64,000 nt of DNA from Anaerolineales bacterium (lineage in GTDB: Bacteria > Chloroflexota > Anaerolineae > Anaerolineales > UBA4823), in NCBI GenBank assembly GCA_016935755.1, contig JAFGQI010000153.1, positions 1 through 64,000 of the forward strand. Reading direction: 5' to 3'. The notes under the pieces were generated by a model that was not told the DNA's origin, searched no databases, and saw nothing but the letters and a program-made list of their open reading frames with translations. A program made the position numbers and the translations under genes. Positions 41,230 through 49,737 of this stretch are shown here, one piece after another (within the stretch, counting starts at the first letter, position 1; the number at the start of each line of letters is the position of its first letter).

Positions 41230-42918
41230 TCACTCTTCCTTCCCAGAAGTAAGCCTGTCCATCAAAGCCGAGGGCAGCACGTTCTGATCAGGCAGCAGCC
41301 ACAAGCGCATATTTCGTAATATGTTGATTGTGTCTTGCGGTAGCAGGTGTCTGGCCTCCGGATCCGTGGCGATATCCTCCAGAACCTGGAAGATGCGTAA
41401 AACCAAAGCTTCTTCAGAAAGCTGCGTTTTCTGTAGAATCGCGGAAATCTCAGCCAGCATTTCTCTTTGCCGTTCTGCTCTTTCGCGGTTGAAGATTCGC
41501 ATGGCTTCGTATTCTTGTTCAGCCCGCATGGTCTCGATTTGTTCCTGCCAGCGTGACCTCCAGGTCTGCAAACGCTGATCTCTGACCGCTGGATCGGTGG
41601 TGCGAGGCGAGGAAAAGCTCGGCAGAATAATCTTAATCCCCCGGTCGCGCAAGGTTTTATGAGATTGCAGCTTTTGAACCGGAGAAATGCGGAATTGGCG
41701 CAGGTCAACCTTCTGTCCCACCTCAGGCAGGCTTCCGTCACCCCGGTAAATGAACTGGTAAGACATCACGCCCATGAACCGCATGGTGCGTTGAAAACGC
41801 GGTTTGAAGTCGTCCAATAAAGGAAACCGCTGCGGGTCGTCGGGAAAATGGTAAAGCTCATCATACCTGACCTGGGCGATCATGTTGCGGAAGACCTCCG
41901 TGCCCACCTGGGTCGGCAGGTCAGTCCACTGATCCTGTGCGCCATCCCCGGTTCTGCGAGCGCGGAAATAACTGGCAGCCAGGATGCGCTCATCATCCAG
42001 CACGTAGGGAGGATGTTCAATTGTGCGTTCCAGGGGTTCAAGCGGCGCGGGGAGATCTTCACCAACCAGAAACCGTTGGGCATAGCGGTGAATCTCCTCC
42101 CGGTCGATCTGATCCAGCTCATCTCGGATGGATTTGATCGTCTTGCTTGCCGGGTCAATCTGGAGTACCCGCAGATCGGCTGATGTGTAATCCCGCCCAG
42201 GGTCATCTTCTTCCGCGCTTGGGCAGTAAGCCACCTTAATGATCGTGGGCGGTTGGCTGATACTGAAGATCGATACAATGTTCGTCTCAAGTTCGATGCC
42301 ATCGCGCGTGCTGGCTCGCACCCCGGGATTTATGCGGAACTGCTTCCGCAGGCTAATCGCCTCGCGCAGCCGTTCTTTGCCAATGAAGACCACCCCAGGG
42401 TGCGCCACACGCATCATGGGGCGCCTGGCCTCGGTGGTGGAGGTGAAAAGCGACCCCCATTGCCGCTCTAAAACCAGGGCGCTGTTCGCGTCCACAAGAG
42501 CGATGCCTCCACGTTGGCGCGTTTTCTCCGGGAGCTCATACTTCCCCTCCCGCACATAGATCAGCGGAGTCCGAAAACCAGTCAGGAAGGAGAATATCCT
42601 CTCAGCAACCTGCCAGCGTTCATGTCCGGTGCTAACGGGCAGGGCTACCTGCGAGAAGATGACAATCATCAGCACAGCCAGCAACGCCAACCCAATTGCG
42701 TTGGCCAGCACGAAGGTAGTCACCTGCAGGGCTTGCTCGCCAGGCACCGGGGCAACCTCCGGCCAGCCAATGATGGATTTCAAGAAATTTCCCCCAATCC
42801 TTAAATAAATCCCAAGCTCTTCCCGAAAGAGGTAACCTGCCGCCAGCAGCAAGCCGATTCGCACCAGCCACCCCCAGCAGCCCGATCTCTTTTCTTCGAA
42901 CTCAATCTCTTCTTCCAT
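41230..42918 (-). CDS. SPFH/band-7-like membrane protein (first of a pair)
   Basis: This 562-residue protein begins with an acidic stretch, a weak helix (about 15-29) and a clear helix at about 70-92. The SPFH-like domain follows (about 110-260): REGKYELPEKTRQRGG, MMRVAHPGVVFIGKERLREAISL, ASTRDGIELETNIVSIFS. A long middle insert (about 270-420) has no recognised family. The end is a coiled coil (about 430-500, EQIETMRAEQEYEAMRIFNRERAERQREM) and a helical tail. Function unknown. It is in one operon with the second SPFH protein and a metallo-hydrolase gene 28 bases upstream. Confidence 0.78.
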   Translation of the reverse strand: MEEEIEFEEKRSGCWGWLVRIGLLLAAGYLFREELGIYLRIGGNFLKSIIGWPEVAPVPGEQALQVTTFVLANAIGLALLAVLMIVIFSQVALPVSTGHERWQVAERIFSFLTGFRTPLIYVREGKYELPEKTRQRGGIALVDANSALVLERQWGSLFTSTTEARRPMMRVAHPGVVFIGKERLREAISLRKQFRINPGVRASTRDGIELETNIVSIFSISQPPTIIKVAYCPSAEEDDPGRDYTSADLRVLQIDPASKTIKSIRDELDQIDREEIHRYAQRFLVGEDLPAPLEPLERTIEHPPYVLDDERILAASYFRARRTGDGAQDQWTDLPTQVGTEVFRNMIAQVRYDELYHFPDDPQRFPLLDDFKPRFQRTMRFMGVMSYQFIYRGDGSLPEVGQKVDLRQFRISPVQKLQSHKTLRDRGIKIILPSFSSPRTTDPAVRDQRLQTWRSRWQEQIETMRAEQEYEAMRIFNRERAERQREMLAEISAILQKTQLSEEALVLRIFQVLEDIATDPEARHLLPQDTINILRNMRLWLLPDQNVLPSALMDRLTSGKEE

Positions 42919-42946
42919 CAGCCATCACCAGAAAGGAGCGCCCTGA

Positions 42947-43579
42947 TCAGGACAGGAAAGGGTTTTCCTGCCGCTCAATCCCCACTGTCGTTTGGGGACC
43001 ATGCCCTGAAAGCAGACGTGTGTCATCCGGTAAAGTCAAAATTTGGCTCTGGATGCTCTCCATAAGTGTATTATAGCTGCCTCCCGGCAAATCTGTGCGC
43101 CCAACACTGCCATTAAAGATCACATCGCCGCAGAAAACCACCCGTTCTGAAGCGCAGTAGAAGATGACGTGCCCCGGAGTATGTCCCGGCGTATGCCGCA
43201 CCTCAAATTTGTAGCTGCCAATCTGCAGAGTCTGCCCATGCTCGAGGCGCACAGACGGATCAGGGGCAGATTCAATGCGAAAACCGAAGAGCTGCGCGCC
43301 ACCCTGCACCTGCCAGAGGGGTAAATCTGCCGGGTGGAGAGCCACGGGCAAGGAGTCGCCCAAACGAGCCATGATGTCCGCCGCTCCCGCCAGATGGTCA
43401 AAATGGGCATGGGTTATCCATAAGCCGCAGATATGCCAACCCCGCCGGGTGGCATCCTCCAGGATAGACTGCCCATCCCAGGCCGGATCGATCACCACCG
43501 CCTCCTGGGTTTGCGAGTCACACACCAGGTAGGTATTCGTCTGCACTGGCCCGAGGACATAAGTCACCACCTCAAGCAT
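42947..43579 (-). CDS. Metallo-beta-lactamase-fold hydrolase (glyoxalase II-like)
   Basis: The 210-residue protein has the MBL-fold metal motif THAHFDH (near 56-62), the VVIDPAWDG turn near 30, the HTPGHTPGHVIFY segment (near 133), CGDVIFNGSVGRTDLPGG and the final SGHGPQTTVGIE. The spacing resembles the small glyoxalase II-like group (hydroxyacylglutathione hydrolase or related thioesterases), although many such proteins act on other substrates. It is the length of the minimal domain. The true substrate is unknown; the SPFH genes downstream give no hint. Confidence 0.9.
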   Translation of the reverse strand: MLEVVTYVLGPVQTNTYLVCDSQTQEAVVIDPAWDGQSILEDATRRGWHICGLWITHAHFDHLAGAADIMARLGDSLPVALHPADLPLWQVQGGAQLFGFRIESAPDPSVRLEHGQTLQIGSYKFEVRHTPGHTPGHVIFYCASERVVFCGDVIFNGSVGRTDLPGGSYNTLMESIQSQILTLPDDTRLLSGHGPQTTVGIERQENPFLS

Positions 43580-43606
43580 AAATCACCCGCTGCCCTTCCA
43601 GGCCAG

Positions 43607-44431
43607 TTAAGCTTGTTTCGCATGTACACCTCTTCTGCGCCTGATCAGCTGCCAGCCCCACCCAACCAGGTTATCCAGCCCAAAAACCGATCCGACTACC
43701 GTACCCACACTGCCCAGTACCCGGGCTGCCGAGCCGCCCAGACCCAGAAAATTGACTGCCTGGATTTCGATCCGCTGGGCCGAAAGCACCCGCCGGGTTT
43801 CATCACCGCCGCTGCGCGGCAGAAAACGCAGGTGCAGCCAGACCGTTCCCTGGTAAGCGCCAGGGTCGGTGGGCCGGATGCTCCACGCAAACGAGACCGG
43901 CTGGCCTGGCAGCAGGGCTTCGGCGATATCCCCACCGGGGGCGACCTCCAGTCCCGCCAGATCCAGGCGAGCTTCTGCAACCACAGTATGGGTATCGTAC
44001 AGGTTCGGGATTTGCACGCTCTGCGCCTCGAGCAGGTTTCCTCCAACCTGGGCGGTCGGGGTTACCGTTCCAAATTCATCCATCTCCAGGGTCAGACGCA
44101 CAACATCCGCATCACCGGCCTTGATCCTGGCAGGCCACTCCAAAACCAGCAGGCGGTTTTCGGGGATCAACGGGGAAGGAGTAGAAACTGCCGCCGGGGC
44201 TGGCGTCTGGCTGAGCTGCGCCGGCAGGGCTGACGCGATCGGGCTTTCTGCAGATATGGTGGGCGCAATGACCAGGGATTCAGCGGTTAACTCGACCTGT
44301 TCCACAGGCCCGGTGGAGGAACGAACGCAAAAAACACTGGCTGCCAGCAGCATGCCTAACGCGACCAACGGCAGCCATCCAGGCCATTTTCCAACCATCC
44401 GCTTGCGAGATAAACCTGGAGGCGCAGTCAT
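43607..44431 (-). CDS. Membrane-anchored protein of unknown function
   Basis: From the ATG at 44431 the protein has 274 residues. An N-terminal hydrophobic helix (about 17-34) with a basic start is a signal anchor. A Ser/Thr/Pro/Ala linker (about 50-90) leads to an exported beta-rich domain (about 95-215, LLVLEWPARIKAGDADVVRLTLEMD; later FAWSIRPTDPGAYQGTVWLHL), which looks Ig-like or CARDB-like. A Gly-rich hydrophobic segment (about 228-255) and a basic RRRR tail end it. The 34-residue longer frame overlaps the small gene upstream and is not favoured. No family was recognised. Confidence 0.72.
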   Translation of the reverse strand: MTAPPGLSRKRMVGKWPGWLPLVALGMLLAASVFCVRSSTGPVEQVELTAESLVIAPTISAESPIASALPAQLSQTPAPAAVSTPSPLIPENRLLVLEWPARIKAGDADVVRLTLEMDEFGTVTPTAQVGGNLLEAQSVQIPNLYDTHTVVAEARLDLAGLEVAPGGDIAEALLPGQPVSFAWSIRPTDPGAYQGTVWLHLRFLPRSGGDETRRVLSAQRIEIQAVNFLGLGGSAARVLGSVGTVVGSVFGLDNLVGWGWQLIRRRRGVHAKQA

Positions 44432-44438
44432 AGGCTGA

Positions 44439-44618
44439 TCAGATCCACCCAAGAACATCCAGCAAAAAGCTGCCCGGCGTGGAGAGCTGCATATCTGCCG
44501 GTGAAATCGGCACATTTCGGAATTCAGGAGCATAGGGCCAGATCCCCCAGATCAAGAGAGCCAGGGAAATCAGCAGGATCATCAGAGCCACGATCCGGCG
44601 CACTCGATGGATCTTCAT
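44439..44618 (-). CDS. Small single-helix membrane protein
   Basis: From ATG 44618 this is a 59-residue protein with a basic start (KIHRVRR), one strong membrane helix (about 8-27, VALMILLISLALLIWGIWPY) and a short outside tail of about 30 residues. It lies seven bases before the next gene. The -10 box of its promoter ends six bases before the ATG, so the message is probably leaderless. A TTG at 44648 would give a longer version but would lie upstream of that transcription start. Function unknown. Confidence 0.65.
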   Translation of the reverse strand: MKIHRVRRIVALMILLISLALLIWGIWPYAPEFRNVPISPADMQLSTPGSFLLDVLGWI

Positions 44619-44624
44619 GAATGT

Positions 44625-44630
44625 ATTATA
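44625..44630 (-). promoter_or_regulatory. TATAAT -10 box predicting a leaderless transcript
   Basis: A perfect TATAAT on the minus strand (44630-44625) lies six bases ahead of the ATG at 44618. With normal spacing the first transcribed base is the A of ATG or next to it. No good -35 hexamer is present 17 bases upstream (AAAAAT), so the strength is uncertain. Confidence 0.5.
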
Positions 44631-44671
44631 CCTGAAACATATTCGCAATTTTTAATGAAACCACCAGTGCG

Positions 44672-44709
44672 CACCTGATAATCAGGATATTCAACAGGTG
44701 TTTTACCTG
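44672..44709. promoter_or_regulatory. Competing inverted repeats between divergent operons
   Basis: CCTGAT and ATCAGG (44674-44686) form a 6-1-6 palindrome. CAGGTG at 44695-44700 can pair either with CACCTG upstream (44672-44677) or, through CAGGT, with ACCTG downstream (44705-44709). The site lies between the tryptophanase gene and the small-protein operon and could be an operator or attenuator. Confidence 0.35.
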
Positions 44710-44815
44710 ACTTCCCATCCTGGTTGATCCTGGTAAAGCATGCTACACTTGACCCTGGAAGATTAATCTCCTCTCCAATACACCTCAAAAACCATTTGTT
44801 CCATGGAGGATAACC

Positions 44816-46192
44816 ATGCCTATTCACCCGCCCGAGCCGTTCCGCATCAAAGTTGTTGAACCGATTCGGCTGGTTAACCGGGCCGAGCGCGAAGAGGCGC
44901 TGCGCCAGGCCGGTTATAACGTGTTCGCTTTGCGCGCTGAGGATGTTTTTATTGATCTGCTGACCGATTCGGGCACGGGCGCGATGAGCCACGACCAATG
45001 GGCCGCCCTGCTGCACGGCGACGAATCCTATGCAGGAGCGCGATCCTATGAACGCCTGGCAGAAGCCATGCAGCAGATTTTTGGCTTTCGCCACTTCATG
45101 CCCACCCATCAGGGCCGGGCGGCGGAAAGCATCCTGACTGCCCTGCTGGTCAAAGAAGGCCAATACGTCCCGTCCAATATGCACTTCGATACCACCGACG
45201 CCAATATCCGCGCCCGCGGCGGACGACCCGTGAACCTGGTCATCCCGCAAGCCAGCCAGCCCACCGATCGCCATCCCTTCAAGGGGAATATGGATATTCA
45301 AAAACTGCGCCTCTTTATCCAGGATGTCGGCGTAGAAAATATTCCTGTGGGAATGATCACCATTACCAACAACGCCGGCGGCGGTCAGCCAGTCTCAATG
45401 GAAAACCTGCGCGCGGTGGCTGCCACGTATCGCGAATTTGGCATCCCCTTCTTTATTGACGCCTGCCGTTTTGCCGAAAACGCTTACTTCATCAAGCTGC
45501 GCGAACCAGGCTACCAGGATAAGAACACCCTGGAAATCGCCCATGAGATTTTTGCTCTGGCGGATGGCGCCACCATGAGCGCCAAGAAAGACGCCATTGT
45601 CAATATCGGCGGGTTCCTGGCGATGAATGACGATAATCTGTATCAGAACGCCTGCAACGAGCTGATCCTGCGGGAGGGGTTTGTCACCTACGGCGGTTTA
45701 GCCGGGCGAGACCTGGATGCCATGGCGGTTGGATTGTGGGAAGGTCTGGACGAACATTACCTGGCCTATCGTCTTGGACAGACAGCATACCTGGCGGGCC
45801 GCCTGCTCGAAAAAGGCATCCCCATCATCGAGCCGCCCGGGGGGCACGCTGTTTATCTGGATGCCGGGCGTTTATTCCCCCATATCCCACAATCAGACTT
45901 CCCAGGACAGGCTTTAGCGGTAGAATTATACCGGCAGGGTGCCATCCGGGCAGTCGAGATCGGTTCGGTGATGTTCGCCCACCCCGATCCAGAGACAGGC
46001 GAGATGGTATATCCTGCCCTCGAGCTGGTCAGGCTGGCAATTCCGCGCCGGGTGTACACCCAAAGCCACCTGGATTATGTGGTTGAGACGATTGCCAGCA
46101 TCGCCGAACGCGGCGAGGCTGTACGTGGTTATCGCTTCACCTATGCCCCTGACCTGCTGCGGCACTTCACTGCTCGCTTCGAACCCTTGTAA
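44816..46192 (+). CDS. tnaA: Tryptophanase (tyrosine phenol-lyase superfamily)
   Basis: This PLP enzyme splits tryptophan to indole, pyruvate and ammonia. The 458-residue protein has the family hallmarks: DLLTDSGTGAMS, GDESYAGARSY, MPTHQGRAAE, NAGGGQPVSMENLR, the PLP lysine in MSAKKDAIVNIGG (Lys258), YGGLAGRDLDAMAVGL, GGHAVYLDAGRLFPH and the terminal LRHFTARFEPL. Tyrosine phenol-lyase has an Arg (Arg381 in the Citrobacter enzyme) that binds the tyrosine hydroxyl; here the position holds Ile382 in RAVEIGS, as in E. coli tryptophanase. GGAGGAT lies seven bases before the ATG. A tnaC-type leader peptide was not seen. Confidence 0.92.
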   Translation: MPIHPPEPFRIKVVEPIRLVNRAEREEALRQAGYNVFALRAEDVFIDLLTDSGTGAMSHDQWAALLHGDESYAGARSYERLAEAMQQIFGFRHFMPTHQGRAAESILTALLVKEGQYVPSNMHFDTTDANIRARGGRPVNLVIPQASQPTDRHPFKGNMDIQKLRLFIQDVGVENIPVGMITITNNAGGGQPVSMENLRAVAATYREFGIPFFIDACRFAENAYFIKLREPGYQDKNTLEIAHEIFALADGATMSAKKDAIVNIGGFLAMNDDNLYQNACNELILREGFVTYGGLAGRDLDAMAVGLWEGLDEHYLAYRLGQTAYLAGRLLEKGIPIIEPPGGHAVYLDAGRLFPHIPQSDFPGQALAVELYRQGAIRAVEIGSVMFAHPDPETGEMVYPALELVRLAIPRRVYTQSHLDYVVETIASIAERGEAVRGYRFTYAPDLLRHFTARFEPL

Positions 46193-46223
46193 ACAGGAAA
46201 GGCTCAAGAGGTTTTCAATCTGC

Positions 46224-47147
46224 ATGTCGGACGCTGCTCTGGATGATAACGCCCCATTTCCCGGGCTGATGCTCCTATCCTCACCAGACTGGAAAGATTA
46301 TGAACTGCTGGACAGCGGGCAGGGCGCCAAGCTGGAACGCTACGGCCGCTATACTTTTGTCCGCCCTGAACACCAGGCCGTCTGGCGTCCCGCCCTGCCC
46401 CCCGAACGATGGGCGGCTGCCCATGCGGTCTTTCAGCCCACTGGTGAAGAAAGCGGCGGGCAATGGAAATTCAACCGCCCGGTTGAGCCAGAATGGGTGA
46501 TGAGCTACAAAAGCCTGCGCTTCAAGGCGCATGCCAGCGCCTCTCGTCACATGGGCATCTTCCCTGAGCAGGCTGCCCACTGGGACTGGTTCGGCGGCTT
46601 GATCCAGCAAGCCCGGCAGCCTGTGCAGGTGCTGAATCTTTTCGGCTACACTGGCCTGGCCAGCCTGGCTGCCACCCAGGCGGGCGCGGCCGTCACCCAT
46701 GTGGACGCCTCCAAAAAGGCCCTCGCCCAGGGGAAGGCCAACCAGGCGCTCTCCGGCCTGGAAGACCGTCCCATCCGCTGGCTGGTGGATGACGCCTTCA
46801 AATTCGTCCAGCGCGAAGTCCGCCGCGGCAGTCATTATGATGGGCTGATCCTAGACCCACCCAAGTTTGGGCGCGGACCACAGGGCCAGGTGTGGGAGCT
46901 GTTCGAATCGCTGCCCGGCCTGCTGGTCGACTGCCGCGCCATCCTGAGCGACAGACCCTTATTCATTGTTATTACGGCTTATGCCATCCGCGCCTCTGCC
47001 CTGAGCATGTACTATGCCATGCAGGAGATGACCTCCGGATTGGGGGGCGCGGTCACGGCTGGAGAGCTTACCCTGGTGGAGCGCAGCGCGGGCCGGCTGC
47101 TCTCCACAGCGCTATACGCCCGCTGGAGCAAAGAAAATCAATCCTAA
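46224..47147 (+). CDS. Class I SAM-dependent methyltransferase (RlmI/PF10672-like)
   Basis: The 307-residue protein has an N-terminal region resembling the substrate part of RlmI-type RNA cytosine methyltransferases (about 10-110), then a Rossmann methyltransferase domain: VLNLFGYTGLASLAA (SAM motif I, near 140), THVDASKKALAQGKAN, DDAFKFVQRE, and the catalytic LILDPPKFGRGPQG (motif IV, near 210). The DPP motif suits a base methyltransferase. ATG 46224 was chosen because the longer frame from 46077 lies inside tnaA. The modified nucleotide is not known. It is 31 bases after tnaA and probably co-transcribed. Confidence 0.85.
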   Translation: MSDAALDDNAPFPGLMLLSSPDWKDYELLDSGQGAKLERYGRYTFVRPEHQAVWRPALPPERWAAAHAVFQPTGEESGGQWKFNRPVEPEWVMSYKSLRFKAHASASRHMGIFPEQAAHWDWFGGLIQQARQPVQVLNLFGYTGLASLAATQAGAAVTHVDASKKALAQGKANQALSGLEDRPIRWLVDDAFKFVQREVRRGSHYDGLILDPPKFGRGPQGQVWELFESLPGLLVDCRAILSDRPLFIVITAYAIRASALSMYYAMQEMTSGLGGAVTAGELTLVERSAGRLLSTALYARWSKENQS

Positions 47148-47228
47148 AAGACTGATTACCGCTGCCCACATGGCTTCCAACTCGTTATCATAGACGTACC
47201 CTATCATCTCAGGGAGTAATCTATTTCT

Positions 47229-48686
47229 TTAATACTGCTTTTTGGCTTCCTGCCACAAAGCTTCCATTTCATCAAGGGACAGATCCGAAACCGCCCGGCC
47301 TTGGGTGCGCGCGCCTGCCTCGATGTAGGCAAAGCGCTGGCGGAAACGCCCATTGGTCGCCCGCAAGGCGCTCTCCGGGTCTACTTTATACCAGCGCGCC
47401 AGATTGGCCACAGCAAACAGCAAATCGCCAATCTCGTTGAAACGCTGCTGATCATCTTCGGCCGCGTGCACTTCGCGCAATTCCTCTTCCATCTTATCCA
47501 GCACCCCCTGCACATCAGGCCAATCGAAGCCCACCCGGGCGGCGCGCTGCTGATACTGATCGGCCTGCACCAGGGCAGGCAGCGCCAGGGTCACCCCATC
47601 CAGCAGGCTGGCTTGCGCTTTGCCATTTTCGGCTCTCTCCTGGGCTTTTAGCCGTTCCCAGTTGACCAGCACACCCTGCACCCCTTCCAGTTGAAGATCA
47701 CCAAAGACATGCGGATGCCGGCGGACAATCTTGGCATGGATGTTTTGCAGCACATCCGCCATGGTGAACTCGCCATACTCGGCAGCTATCTGGGCATGCA
47801 GGACGATCTGCAGCAGCAAGTCGCCAAACTCCTCGCACATCTTCCGTGGGTTGTCCTGGTCCAGGGCAGCCAGCGCCTCGTAAGTCTCTTCCAGCAGATG
47901 AGAGCGCATACTCTGGTGAGTCTGCTCACGGTCCCAGGGACAGCCATCCGGAGCGCGCAGGTGGGCGATGATCTCTTGAAAAGCTTCGAAGGACGTGCCC
48001 GGGCCAAGCGGAGGCAGATACAGCCCGGTGAGCAGCCCGATATGGGTGCTGCGATCAATCTCATAAAGGGCCAGATGCTCGACCACTTGCTGCGGTGTAC
48101 CTGCTGCGTGGATCAGTTTGACCGGATGTTCATCCGGGTACAGCGCCATCAGAACCAGCTTGACTTCCGCGGCCACCCACTGCGAGTGGATTTGAGCGAT
48201 GATCGCCGGGGCATCGGGCGGAAAAGAGGGGACATGTTTGGCGGCCAGTTCTAATGCGTCCACCAGGACCGTGTTGGGGAATGGGTCAAGCCCCAGCGCG
48301 GTGCATGTAGGCTCCAGAAAGCTCAGACCTTCTACAACCCGCACAGGCAGATTTTTCTGCCGGGCGCGGCGAGCTATCTCCGGCCCGGTCGCCTCCGCTA
48401 CGAACGGATGACCAGGCACGGCATAGACCACCCCCTGAGGGCGTTCACCCAGTTCCAGGATCTGCTCCACAATCTGGGCATACACCTCTTCGAAAGATGC
48501 GCTGCTTTCATACAAATAGTCAAATGAGTGGATTTGAAGCCGATCTGGCAGCTCTGCTACCGCCGGGTGCTGGCGTGTGCGCAGGTAGATTTCTGTGCTC
48601 TGCTCGATCATCGCCCAGGCCTGGCGCGTGAGCAGATCGGCGCCCCCCGGGCCCAGTCCCAACAAGGTAATTCCAGGCATATTCAA
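47229..48686 (-). CDS. mazG: Tetrapyrrole methylase-like / MazG pyrophosphohydrolase fusion
   Basis: MazG hydrolyses (d)NTPs to monophosphates and helps clear damaged nucleotides. The 485-residue protein starts with a tetrapyrrole (SAM) methylase-like domain (about 1-215, ITLLGLGPGGADLLT, VVYAVPGHPFVAEA), then two MazG halves: about 240-350 with HLLEETYEAL and CEEFGDLLLQIVLHAQ, and about 400-460 with KMEEELREVH and NEIGDLLFAVANLARW. The Glu-x2-Glu and Glu-x2-Asp metal sites are intact. This is the YabN architecture known in Gram-positive bacteria; whether the methylase part is active is unclear. It lies downstream of rpsI, behind a large inverted repeat. Confidence 0.93.
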   Translation of the reverse strand: MNMPGITLLGLGPGGADLLTRQAWAMIEQSTEIYLRTRQHPAVAELPDRLQIHSFDYLYESSASFEEVYAQIVEQILELGERPQGVVYAVPGHPFVAEATGPEIARRARQKNLPVRVVEGLSFLEPTCTALGLDPFPNTVLVDALELAAKHVPSFPPDAPAIIAQIHSQWVAAEVKLVLMALYPDEHPVKLIHAAGTPQQVVEHLALYEIDRSTHIGLLTGLYLPPLGPGTSFEAFQEIIAHLRAPDGCPWDREQTHQSMRSHLLEETYEALAALDQDNPRKMCEEFGDLLLQIVLHAQIAAEYGEFTMADVLQNIHAKIVRRHPHVFGDLQLEGVQGVLVNWERLKAQERAENGKAQASLLDGVTLALPALVQADQYQQRAARVGFDWPDVQGVLDKMEEELREVHAAEDDQQRFNEIGDLLFAVANLARWYKVDPESALRATNGRFRQRFAYIEAGARTQGRAVSDLSLDEMEALWQEAKKQY

Positions 48687-48726
48687 TGTTTTTCTCCCTG
48701 CTGCAGCCGCGCGGCTGATTAAACCA

Positions 48727-48794
48727 AAACGTAATGCCTGTTGCGGGCGACGTGATGATCTGGCACCACGCGAAATGCAGCATGCATTACGTTT
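48727..48794 (-). terminator. Long inverted repeat at the end of the ribosomal superoperon
   Basis: AAACGTAATGC (48727-48737) and its complement GCATTACGTTT (48784-48794) form an 11-bp stem around a 46-base region that can itself fold in part (CGTG with CACG). On the minus strand the second arm runs into TTTTGGTTT. It therefore suits a terminator after rpsI. Its size is unusual for a simple terminator. Confidence 0.5.
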
Positions 48795-48812
48795 GAATTC
48801 GTAAGGTAAGAA

Positions 48813-49208
48813 TTAGCGCTTGGTGTACGTAGGCGCCTTGCGAGCCCGTTTGAGGCCGGGTTTCTTGCGCTCTTTGGCGCGAGCATCGCGAGTCAGGAAC
48901 CCGCCCTGCCGTAAAGCTGAACGCAGATCCGGGTTCATCTTCAACAGGGCGCGCGCTACGCCTAACTGGACCGCTCCAGTTTGGCCGCTGACGCCGCCGC
49001 CCTTGACCAACACGGTCACATCCAGAAGCTGGCGGTTTTCGCCGACAGCCTGGATGGGTGCCAGGATGGCTTCCATATCACCCACGCGGGGGAAATATGC
49101 TTCCAGGGGCCTTTCGTTGACGATGAACTTGCCTGAACCGCTCATCACCCGCACGCGGGCAGAGCTTTCTTTCCGGCGACCTATGCCTTCATAATACTGT
49201 ACTGCCAT
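48813..49208 (-). CDS. rpsI: Small ribosomal subunit protein uS9
   Basis: uS9 binds the 16S rRNA 3' major domain, and its C-terminal arm reaches the P-site tRNA. The 131-residue protein shows YYEGIGRRKESSARVRV at the start, VLVKGGGVSGQTGAVQLGVARALL, and the signature end LTRDARAKERKKPGLKRARKAPTYTKR with the final Lys-Arg. It is four bases after rplM, the standard pair. Confidence 0.98.
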   Translation of the reverse strand: MAVQYYEGIGRRKESSARVRVMSGSGKFIVNERPLEAYFPRVGDMEAILAPIQAVGENRQLLDVTVLVKGGGVSGQTGAVQLGVARALLKMNPDLRSALRQGGFLTRDARAKERKKPGLKRARKAPTYTKR

Positions 49209-49212
49209 AATC

Positions 49213-49659
49213 CTACTCCTTGCCTACCACCCAGGGTTTGGGCTGTTGAGCGCTGTGGGGATGGTCGGGCCCAGCATAGATCTTAAGATTTTTAATGATC
49301 TGGCGACCCATTTTATTGTGCGGCAGCATGCCCCAGACTGCACTGCGGATCACCCGCTCAGGGTGCTTCTTTAGCTGCTGGCGCAGGCTGATAGATTTCA
49401 ACCCACTCGGGTACAGCGAGTTGTGATAATAAATCTTCTCATCCATCTTATTGCCAGTCACCCGCACGCGTTCGCAGTTGATTACAACCACAAAATCGCC
49501 CATCTCTACACCAGGGGTGAAGGTCGGTTTGTGCTTTCCCAGCAAGATGCTGGCAATTTGAGTAGCAAGACGGCCCAGGTTCTGATCATTGGCATCCACC
49601 AGGACCCATTCCTGAGTTATCTCACTTGCTTTAGGTACGTAAGTCTTTTCCACGCTCAT
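49213..49659 (-). CDS. rplM: Large ribosomal subunit protein uL13
   Basis: uL13 is an early assembly protein of the large subunit. The 148-residue protein has WVLVDANDQNLGRLATQIASILLGKHKPTF, the GDFVVVINCERVRVTGNK segment, and AVWGMLPHNKMGRQIIKNLKIYAGPDHPH, all family signatures. The ATG at 49659 begins the conserved region; a GTG two codons on has a better spaced GGAG (eight bases). A 20-residue longer frame has no resemblance to the family. Confidence 0.97.
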   Translation of the reverse strand: MSVEKTYVPKASEITQEWVLVDANDQNLGRLATQIASILLGKHKPTFTPGVEMGDFVVVINCERVRVTGNKMDEKIYYHNSLYPSGLKSISLRQQLKKHPERVIRSAVWGMLPHNKMGRQIIKNLKIYAGPDHPHSAQQPKPWVVGKE

Positions 49660-49737
49660 CTCTCCACTTAGCGACGAGAGGCAAAATGATTGCCAGCCTT
49701 CGCCGTTGTCTGTAGTCAATCCTGATCACATCCAGGT

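Noticed and set aside
44816-46192. Tyrosine phenol-lyase
   Set aside because: The Arg that binds the tyrosine hydroxyl is Ile, as in tryptophanase.
46077-46223. 49-residue N-terminal extension of the methyltransferase
   Set aside because: It is an out-of-frame reading of the tnaA 3' end.
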